The notes below the pieces were generated by a model. That model worked only from the letters and a program-made list of their open reading frames with translations. It was not told the DNA's origin and searched no databases. 49,415 nt of DNA from Nesterenkonia sphaerica (GTDB lineage Bacteria; Actinomycetota; Actinomycetes; Actinomycetales; Micrococcaceae), in NCBI RefSeq assembly GCF_005771565.1, contig NZ_VAWA01000016.1:1-49415 (forward strand). Reading direction: 5' to 3'. Positions 43,840-49,415 of this stretch are shown in pieces (position 1 is the first letter of the stretch; the number at the start of each line of letters is the position of its first letter). The position numbers and the translations under genes are program-made.

Positions 43840-44881
43840 AGCCGTCCGGGCCGAAGGCTTAGCCCTGGGCACCGGCACCACAGCCCAATTGGTGAGAACC
43901 TTGCGGAATCAGTTGGTGGGGCTGGGGCCCCTGCAGCAGTTTGTGGACCTGCCCGGAGTCACAGATGTGGTCCTGGACGGACAGGGCAGGATCTGGACTG
44001 ACGGCGAGGAGGGGCTGGTCGAGACCGGGGCGCGGGTCGGATCGGAGGATCATGCCCGCGCGTTGGCCCGCAGGCTGGTTTCGGTCGCCGGCGGACGGCT
44101 CGACGAAGGACACCCCTGCGCGGACGGAAGAATCGGCAACTGCCGGATCCATGCGGTGATACCCCCTATCGCTGTGGAGGGAACAATGATCTCGGTGCGG
44201 GTGGCCCGCCGCTCCACCGCGGGATTGGGTGAGCTGGCGCGGCACTGGACTGGCGCTGCACAGTGGGTGGCGGCGCTTCAATCACTCGTGACCCGCAGAC
44301 GCAATTACCTGGTCTCGGGTGCCACAGGCTCCGGGAAGACCTCGTTATTGGCGGCCATGCTCGGTGAGGTTTCCCGCGGGGAGCGCCTTGTGGTCGTCGA
44401 AGACACCACTGAACTGACACCTCAGCACCCCCACGTGCTGCATCTGCAGAGCCGGGAGGGCAACGTCGAGGGGGCTGGGCGGGTCGACATGGGTCAGCTT
44501 GTCCGTGAGACCCTGCGCATGCGGCCTGATCGGCTCATCGTCGGCGAGTGCCGCGGTGCTGAGCTGCGGGACTTCCTGACCGCCATGAACACCGGTCATG
44601 CCGGAGCCGGAGGTACTGTCCACGCCAATTCGCCGCAAGCGGTGCCCGCCCGGCTCATCGCCATGGGTGCGCTGGCAGGTCTGGCGCCGGAGACAGTTGC
44701 GGTGCAGGCGGCTGCGGCCCTGGACGCGGTGGTCCACGTGGAGCGCCGCGGCGGGCGCCGAATGCCGGTGGCGCTCTCCGCACTGGGCTACCAGGACGGC
44801 CGGCTCACGCTGGTACCGGCGTTGAGGACCTGTGGAGGCGACGTGGTACGAGGTCCGGCGTGGCAGGACCTTTCCCAGTGA
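43760..44881 (+). CDS. tadA: TadA/CpaF secretion ATPase
   Basis: About 373 residues. Hexameric ATPase driving Tad pilus assembly. Motifs: LGPLQQFVDLPGVTDVVLDG (N-domain), Walker A SGATGSGKTSLLAAML, Asp box VVVEDTTEL, Walker B RPDRLIVGECRGAE, and His box TGHAGAGGTVHANS. The start is uncertain: ATG 43760 lies within the preceding gene; GTG 43784 has a GGGGAG about 12 bases ahead. Overlap with the ssd-like gene indicates coupling. Confidence 0.92.
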   Translation: MRGEQIAAVRERLTTSAGPVTAERIAEAVRAEGLALGTGTTAQLVRTLRNQLVGLGPLQQFVDLPGVTDVVLDGQGRIWTDGEEGLVETGARVGSEDHARALARRLVSVAGGRLDEGHPCADGRIGNCRIHAVIPPIAVEGTMISVRVARRSTAGLGELARHWTGAAQWVAALQSLVTRRRNYLVSGATGSGKTSLLAAMLGEVSRGERLVVVEDTTELTPQHPHVLHLQSREGNVEGAGRVDMGQLVRETLRMRPDRLIVGECRGAELRDFLTAMNTGHAGAGGTVHANSPQAVPARLIAMGALAGLAPETVAVQAAAALDAVVHVERRGGRRMPVALSALGYQDGRLTLVPALRTCGGDVVRGPAWQDLSQ

Positions 44882-45615
44882 CGGCGCTGCTGGTGCTCAC
44901 CGCCGCAGGGTGTGCAGCCGCCATGGTTCTCGTGGCCGCCCCCACGCCTGCCCGTGCGGCCACAGCCACCCCGCAGCGAGGCCAGCGCCTGTGGATCGCG
45001 GTTCAGCAGCTGCGGGGACGGTTGAGCCCCCGACCTGCCCGCGTGCGGCAGGAGGTAGCCCAATTGCTGCGGCACTTCGCAGCGCTGCTCGTCTCCGGCC
45101 GCAGTGAAGCGCAGGCCTGGTCTCAGCTGCACGACCTGTGGCGCACCCGAGAGCCCGACCACCCGCTGCGCCACGTCACCGCCCAGATCGCGGGCTCAGA
45201 GGCCGCGGGCACGGGCACCGCTGACGGGCTGCGCCGGTACTTGGCCACCGACGCCGGGTCCGACCCCGAGCTGAACCGGCTGCTCCGCCGGCTGCTGGCG
45301 GTCACTGCCCTCTCGGAGCAGACCGGGGCACCGCTATCCGAACTGGTCGAACAGCTCGCCGAGTCTGTGGACGAGGCGGCAGAGCTCGCGGCAGCGGTGG
45401 AGACTGCGATTGCCGGTCCCACACTGACTCAGCTGATCCTGACGCTGCTCCCAGTGGGCGGGCTGGCACTGGGCCACATGGTGGGTGCAGATCCGTTGGC
45501 GATGCTGCTCGGCAGCTGGTTCGGTCTCGTTCTCCTAGGGGCGGGGCTGCTGCTCTTGGGATGTGGTCGGTTCTGGAGCCGTCACATGATCCAACGAGTG
45601 AGGCGCTATGCCTGA
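44860..45615 (+). CDS. tadB: TadB-like inner-membrane platform protein
   Basis: 251 residues, type II secretion F-domain protein. An N-terminal transmembrane helix, a cytoplasmic GspF-like helical domain (HFAALLVSGRSEAQAWSQL; AVTALSEQTGAPLSELVEQLAESV), and two C-terminal helices (LTQLILTLLPVGGLALGHMVG; FGLVLLGAGLLLLGCG). GTG at 44860 overlaps tadA by 22 bp; a second in-frame GTG at 44878 is possible. It overlaps tadC by 8 bp. Confidence 0.88.
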   Translation: MAGPFPVTALLVLTAAGCAAAMVLVAAPTPARAATATPQRGQRLWIAVQQLRGRLSPRPARVRQEVAQLLRHFAALLVSGRSEAQAWSQLHDLWRTREPDHPLRHVTAQIAGSEAAGTGTADGLRRYLATDAGSDPELNRLLRRLLAVTALSEQTGAPLSELVEQLAESVDEAAELAAAVETAIAGPTLTQLILTLLPVGGLALGHMVGADPLAMLLGSWFGLVLLGAGLLLLGCGRFWSRHMIQRVRRYA

Positions 45616-46183
45616 CCCGGTGGTAGTGCTTGCCGCCCTCGCCACGGTGGCTGCCGTCCTGATCGCCCTGCCGCCGGTGACAAGACACAGTGCAGCAGGG
45701 AGGTGGCGCACCCGTTTCGGCCTCCGGGCTCGCCGTCGCGCAGAGCCGGTGCAGACTGCTGAATGCGATCTTCTGCTTGACCTGACTGCCGGGCTGCTCT
45801 CAGCAGGGGTCGGAATCGAGGCGGCGCTAGATCGCTTGGCTGCTGTGGTCCCGGATGCCCAGCCTTTGGCCGGGGTGCATCGCCGGCTCATCGCGGGGGC
45901 GCCCTGGGCCCAGGCGGCGGAGGCGGTGGACGAGCACCCGCAGCTGCACACCTACTGCGAACATCTGAGTTTCGCCTACGCCACGGGGGCTCCCAGTGCT
46001 CGGATGCTGCAGGCGGCGGCAGGGCAAGTCAGGTCTCAGGCGCGGAACGCGGCCGCCACGGAGGCGGAGAAACTCAGTGTGAAAATGTTGCTGCCGCTAG
46101 CCGTCTGCTTCTTACCGGCGTTCGTGCTGCTGGGTGTGGTGCCGGTGGTGGCCAGCATGCTCCCGGAGGCCCTCGGGATATGA
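45608..46183 (+). CDS. tadC: TadC-like inner-membrane platform protein
   Basis: 191 residues, short form. N-terminal helix VVVLAALATVAAVLIALPPV; GspF-like core (DLTAGLLSAGVGIEAALDRLAAVVPD; SFAYATGAPSARMLQAAA); C-terminal helices LLPLAVCFLPAFVLLGVVPVVASML. The partner of TadB. Its stop overlaps an ATG (ATGA) that opens only a 21-codon frame, where a pilin-like gene is expected. Confidence 0.87.
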   Translation: MPDPVVVLAALATVAAVLIALPPVTRHSAAGRWRTRFGLRARRRAEPVQTAECDLLLDLTAGLLSAGVGIEAALDRLAAVVPDAQPLAGVHRRLIAGAPWAQAAEAVDEHPQLHTYCEHLSFAYATGAPSARMLQAAAGQVRSQARNAAATEAEKLSVKMLLPLAVCFLPAFVLLGVVPVVASMLPEALGI

Positions 46184-46245
46184 GAAACACCCGCCAGTCG
46201 GTATGTGCTTCATGCGCCGCAAAGCGACGGGTTGCGCCCACCTGA
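46180..46245 (+). pseudogene. Truncated start of a pilin-like gene after tadC
   Basis: ATG 46180 overlaps the tadC stop by 4 bp and reads MRNTRQSVCASCAAKRRVAPT, then stops 1 bp before the end of the convergent antiporter gene. A basic leader after tadC is where Flp or DUF4244-type pilin genes usually begin, but no hydrophobic pilin helix follows. A remnant at a rearrangement breakpoint is inferred. Confidence 0.4.
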
Positions 46246-46246
46246 G

Positions 46247-47491
46247 TCAGTGTCTCTGACGGCTAGTCGCCCCGCTCGGCATGTCGTGCAGCTGCAGCCA
46301 CCGGCTCAGGATGCCGGTGGACGTTCCATGAAGTAGGACGGAAGCTGTGATTGCCAACGTGGCCCACACGAAGATCTCAGGGTGGCCGGTGTGTTTCTGC
46401 GCCACCAACGCGTAATACAAAGTGGAGATCCCGATGGGGCCGAACCAACTGAGGAACAGCGTTTCACTTCGATTGTGCAGTGGTTTGAGCAACGGCCGCA
46501 GCGTCCACAATGTGACCAATCGGCGCAGGACGACCGCGGCGACAATTATCAGTGCTACTAACCAACCCTGCTGAATCCACTGCTCAATGGGCAGCGCCAG
46601 CCCCAACAGTATGAAGGCAGGAAGCAGTAACAGCTGATTGACCGCGTCGTCGATCCTGTCCTCTTCCGCTTCGTCCCGCTCCGGAATCACCTGGGCGAAG
46701 ACTGCCGCGGCGAGGAAAACAGTCAACAGGCCTTCAGTGTTCAGCAGTTCGGCTCCGCCCAAGACCAGGAGACTGAACGGCACCACAAACACCAAATATG
46801 ACGATTGGTCCATCAGCCCCCTGTTCTTCACGTAGATGAACAGATGTCCCATGAGGAACCCTGTGCCCAGACCGAAGAGCGCCCCGCCCAGGATCTCCCA
46901 TGTCAGGACGGCGACGAGTTCTTGAGGTGCCGTGGCCGAGCCGGTGAATAACAACACCGCCAACATCACAAAAAAGTGTGCTAAGCCGTCATTGATGCCG
47001 CTCTCCGCGGAGAGGTTGTGCCGGATTTTCTCAGGAATTCGCTTCTCAGCCAGAGGCCCGGTGACGATGGGAGTGGTGACGACCGGATCTGTGGGCGTCA
47101 GCACTGCCGCCAACAGTAAGGCTGCGAACAATGGCACCTGCAGCCCTGCCCAGAGCACTCCAGCCGCGACCAGCAGCATGCCGGCCATGCCCAGCCCAAT
47201 GATGACGGCAATCCAACGAATGTTGCGCCGCCAGTATCCGTGGGGAAGTCGAAGCGCGATCCCTGCCAGGCTCAACGCCAGGGTAATGCGCGCTGCTTGC
47301 TCCAGCAGTGTGCTGGGCGGCGGGCCGAAGTCTTCGAGGCGCATGACATCCAGCGCGAACGGACCCAGAAGTACTCCAAATGCTAAACACAGTGTGGGGG
47401 CCGGGAGAGACAGACGCTGCCAAAGAGTGGAGAACAGTGAGAACAGAACAACAAACCCGGCGAAGAGCGCAAGCACTACGTTGACATCCAT
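46247..47491 (-). CDS. CPA1-family cation/proton antiporter (NhaP-like)
   Basis: 414 residues with about 12 membrane helices. Family signatures: AAVLTPTDPVVTTPIVTG (TPTDPV) and NLSAESGINDGLAHFFV (the ESGxND ion-binding motif). Exchanges Na+ or K+ for H+. It starts at ATG 47491 and converges on the Tad locus. Its sequence looks somewhat less GC-rich than the Tad genes (by eye), consistent with a different origin. It probably helps pH and sodium homeostasis. Confidence 0.9.
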   Translation of the reverse strand: MDVNVVLALFAGFVVLFSLFSTLWQRLSLPAPTLCLAFGVLLGPFALDVMRLEDFGPPPSTLLEQAARITLALSLAGIALRLPHGYWRRNIRWIAVIIGLGMAGMLLVAAGVLWAGLQVPLFAALLLAAVLTPTDPVVTTPIVTGPLAEKRIPEKIRHNLSAESGINDGLAHFFVMLAVLLFTGSATAPQELVAVLTWEILGGALFGLGTGFLMGHLFIYVKNRGLMDQSSYLVFVVPFSLLVLGGAELLNTEGLLTVFLAAAVFAQVIPERDEAEEDRIDDAVNQLLLLPAFILLGLALPIEQWIQQGWLVALIIVAAVVLRRLVTLWTLRPLLKPLHNRSETLFLSWFGPIGISTLYYALVAQKHTGHPEIFVWATLAITASVLLHGTSTGILSRWLQLHDMPSGATSRQRH

Positions 47492-47690
47492 TGTTCAACT
47501 TGTCCCTTCAGAACAGGTCTTCAGGCCGCCGGGTCACCTCACAAAGGGCAATAGCAGTGTACTCCGTGCCTGGGTGGTCATCGTGAGGCCTCCGGCGGGC
47601 CGCCCGGGAGGTGCCGGAGGCCGCGATGTGGGTCTTGGCCCCCGCCAGCGAAGCGCGCCAGACCAACCCCCAGATCCGAAGAGCCGGGGC

Positions 47691-49058
47691 CTACCAGACA
47701 GTCAGCGCTGAGGCGGCTGTACTGAGCTGGTCACCGAGCACAGCATTAGCGATCAAGAAGTAGATCACCAGACCGGTGGCGTCGACCAGCGTGGTCACCA
47801 CTGGCGCCGAAAACACCGCCGGGTCGATCTTTAACCGAGTGGCGATCAGCGGCAGGATTCCACCGACACTCGAGGCCCAGAAGCAGACGGCCAGCAATGT
47901 CAGAGAAATGATCAGCCCAATGTCAGTGCCATAGAAGATCGAGGCGATCGGGAACCCGACAGCTGCCAGCATCACACCGAGGAGCAACCCCACCCGGGCC
48001 TCCCGCCACAGAATTCTTGGCAAGTCTCGGAACCGGACTTCCCCCACGGCGAGTGCACGGATCATGGCGCTGGCTGCTTGGGAGCCCGCGTTACCGCCGG
48101 TGTCGATCAGCAGCGGGATGAACAGGGCCAGCACAACCATCGACTCAAGCGTGTCCTCGAAGAACTCCAGCACATTGACCGTCAGCACTGCTGCGACCAC
48201 CAGCACCAGCAGCCAAACGGCTCGGCTTCGGGCCAGCCCGAACACCGTGGCCGCCAGGTACGGCCGGCCGAGCGGTTCAGCACCACCGGCACGGTAGGCG
48301 TCCTCCGTGACTTCCTGTTCCAACGCTTCCATGGCGTCGTCGACGGTGATAATTCCGATGACGCGGTCTTCGGAGTCCACCACGGGGAGTCCGAGAAGGT
48401 CTGCGTCCTGGATGAGGCGTGCAGCAACTTCCCGGCTCTGATGAGCAGTGACACTGTAGGTGTCGGTGAGCATCACCTCTTGGACGGGGGTGGCCTGTGG
48501 GCTCGTCACAATGTCACTCAATGAGACGAGGCCCACTAGCCGCCGCTGCTGGTCGGTGACCGGCAGCACCGAGTATTCATCGGAACGGCCCGGTCGGTCC
48601 TGCAGCTTCTGCAGGGCCTCCTCACGCGTCGTGTCAGGAGAGACGGTGACCACGGCCGGGACCATCATGCGCCCAGCGGTCTCCGGTCCGTAGCCCAACA
48701 GTTCTGCTGTGGTGTCTCGTTGCGCTCGCGTCAGGCCCTCCATGAGCCGTGTGGCAACCTTGGCCGGGACTTCATCCAGAAGGCGGGCACGTCGGTCAGC
48801 TGGCATCGCTGCAACGAGCTCACGCACGCGTTCTTCTTTGAGCCCCTCAAGGAGGGTGCTTTGGTGTTCCGGGTCTAGGCGCTCAAACACCTCGAGCGCT
48901 TTGTCCTTCTCCATGAGCCGAAACGCGATGGCTTGCTCGGAGGGGTCTAGACGGGCAATCTCCTCGGTCACCCGCACAGCATGATTTTCCTGGACCCAGG
49001 TGCGGACCTGGTCGGTGTCATTGGTGTGAATCAGATCGGCCAGGACATCTGTGGACAT
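47691..49058 (-). CDS. mgtE: Magnesium transporter MgtE
   Basis: 455 residues: an N-terminal superhelical domain (1-125), paired CBS domains (MVPAVVTVSPDTTREEALQKL; VMLTDTYSVTAHQSREVA; 130-250), a plug helix, and five transmembrane helices. The pore-lining PLLIDTGGNAGSQAASAMIRALA has the conserved Gly-Gly-Asn. Cytosolic Mg2+ binding to the N/CBS domains closes the channel. ATG 49058 follows GAGGAG, so it is preferred over 49073. The end is 199 bp from the antiporter start, both minus strand. Confidence 0.94.
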   Translation of the reverse strand: MSTDVLADLIHTNDTDQVRTWVQENHAVRVTEEIARLDPSEQAIAFRLMEKDKALEVFERLDPEHQSTLLEGLKEERVRELVAAMPADRRARLLDEVPAKVATRLMEGLTRAQRDTTAELLGYGPETAGRMMVPAVVTVSPDTTREEALQKLQDRPGRSDEYSVLPVTDQQRRLVGLVSLSDIVTSPQATPVQEVMLTDTYSVTAHQSREVAARLIQDADLLGLPVVDSEDRVIGIITVDDAMEALEQEVTEDAYRAGGAEPLGRPYLAATVFGLARSRAVWLLVLVVAAVLTVNVLEFFEDTLESMVVLALFIPLLIDTGGNAGSQAASAMIRALAVGEVRFRDLPRILWREARVGLLLGVMLAAVGFPIASIFYGTDIGLIISLTLLAVCFWASSVGGILPLIATRLKIDPAVFSAPVVTTLVDATGLVIYFLIANAVLGDQLSTAASALTVW

Positions 49059-49271
49059 GGCAGTGCTCCTCAAGTATCGGGACCCACGGACACACTTCTC
49101 CCTCCACGCTCTCAGGCGAGAGAAGAAGGCGTGCGGTCAGAAGGGTTCTTGCGTGGCTTGGTCGTTGACCATAGGTGGAGGGCGCCGAACGCCAGAGAAG
49201 CTCAAAGGCTCGTTAGCGAGCGAGATGAGAAAATCCAGAGGGGAGCAGACAACTGGCGGTCGACGCTGAGA
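49059..49271 (-). other. mgtE upstream region
   Basis: No gene. Short hairpins are possible (CTCTC-AGGC-GAGAG near 49109-49121; GCTCG-TTA-GCGAGC near 49211-49224). The M-box riboswitch consensus was looked for and not recognised. The mgtE promoter should be here. Confidence 0.4.
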
Positions 49272-49415
49272 CTAGGGCATGTCTCCTATATGTGAGGTGA
49301 TTCCTGCGGCAGTCTGGGGTCATGCCTTCTTCGGCCACTTCTCGCTATCAGCAGCTCACTGATGAGCAGTGGGCGCGTATCGAACCGCTTCTTCCCTCCA
49401 ATGAAGGCCGCAAGG
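49272..49415 (+). mobile_element. Left end of an IS5-family insertion sequence
   Basis: The terminal sequence probably starts at GGCATGTCTCC (49276) just after a CTAG tetramer (49272-49275), the sort of target used by IS5 relatives. The transposase starts 46 bases inside. The rest lies beyond the window. Confidence 0.6.
49322..49415 (+). CDS. IS5-family transposase, N-terminal fragment at window edge
   Basis: ATG 49322 opens MPSSATSRYQQLTDEQWARI then EPLLPSNEGRK, the highly recognisable N-terminus (LTDEQWxRIEPLLP) of IS5-family transposases in the IS427-like group (DUF4096 domain). The catalytic DDE region is beyond the window, so intactness is unknown. It faces away from mgtE. Confidence 0.85.
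   Translation, partial: MPSSATSRYQQLTDEQWARIEPLLPSNEGRK

Noticed and set aside
49059-49271. M-box (Mg2+) riboswitch in front of mgtE
   Set aside because: The conserved M-box core could not be recognised on the minus strand; only small unrelated hairpins are visible. A covariance-model search would decide.

Overview
This is chromosomal DNA of a high-GC Gram-positive actinobacterium. Gene content and order (purF-purM with a sterol-carrier-like neighbour, DUF3073, class A PBP, DUF4177-RidA, Crp, MarP, Acs, endonuclease III, CoA-type NUDIX and a Tad cluster) fit Micrococcales, family Micrococcaceae. Acidic protein tails, a BacNav-type sodium channel, a CPA1 antiporter and possible A4-alpha cross-bridge ligases hint at a halo/alkaliphilic genus such as Nesterenkonia; the genus is an inference. 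No rRNA, tRNA or CRISPR array was seen.

Layout. 1-4384 is a mobile region. The tail of an IS3-family element has cut the end off tnsB of a Tn7-like tnsA-tnsB transposon. Butted against that transposon's right end is a second, smaller element (2194-4379) with the same kind of ends, a perfect 5-bp target duplication (AGTGT) and no transposase. It carries a cadmium/lead module (CmtR-type repressor plus CadD) and a RibD/DHFR-like enzyme. It sits 50 bp from the HspR (HAIR) operator of clpB.

4488-16863 holds clpB, a septum-formation-like membrane protein, DUF3073, a sirtuin, a drug-efflux MFS/TetR pair under a palindromic operator, a PIN toxin/HTH antitoxin pair, and a four-gene operon (nucleoside hydrolase, ECF S, T and fused A components) that looks like a nucleoside uptake and salvage system. 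16864-23865 is the purine block: purM, purF, a small membrane protein and an SCP2-like gene on the minus strand, then asparaginase, with purD-purC on the plus strand. DUF3073 and purM are usually neighbours; here 8.7 kb of accessory genes separates them.

23866-24311 is a repeat-rich intergenic region. 24312-32651 (minus) encodes a BacNav-like channel with an altered selectivity filter, a heterodimeric ABC exporter, a metallophosphoesterase and a class A PBP. 32740-35907 (plus) has two paralogous ATP-grasp ligases around DUF4177 and RidA, possible peptidoglycan cross-bridge enzymes. Then follow Crp, MarP, AroQ, Acs (with a Crp-like site upstream), Nth and NUDIX. A Tad cluster (ssd-like, tadA, tadB, tadC) stops abruptly at 46.2 kb in a translationally coupled 21-codon stub. 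The last 3 kb (antiporter, mgtE, start of an IS5-family transposase) looks like an accessory ion-homeostasis segment.
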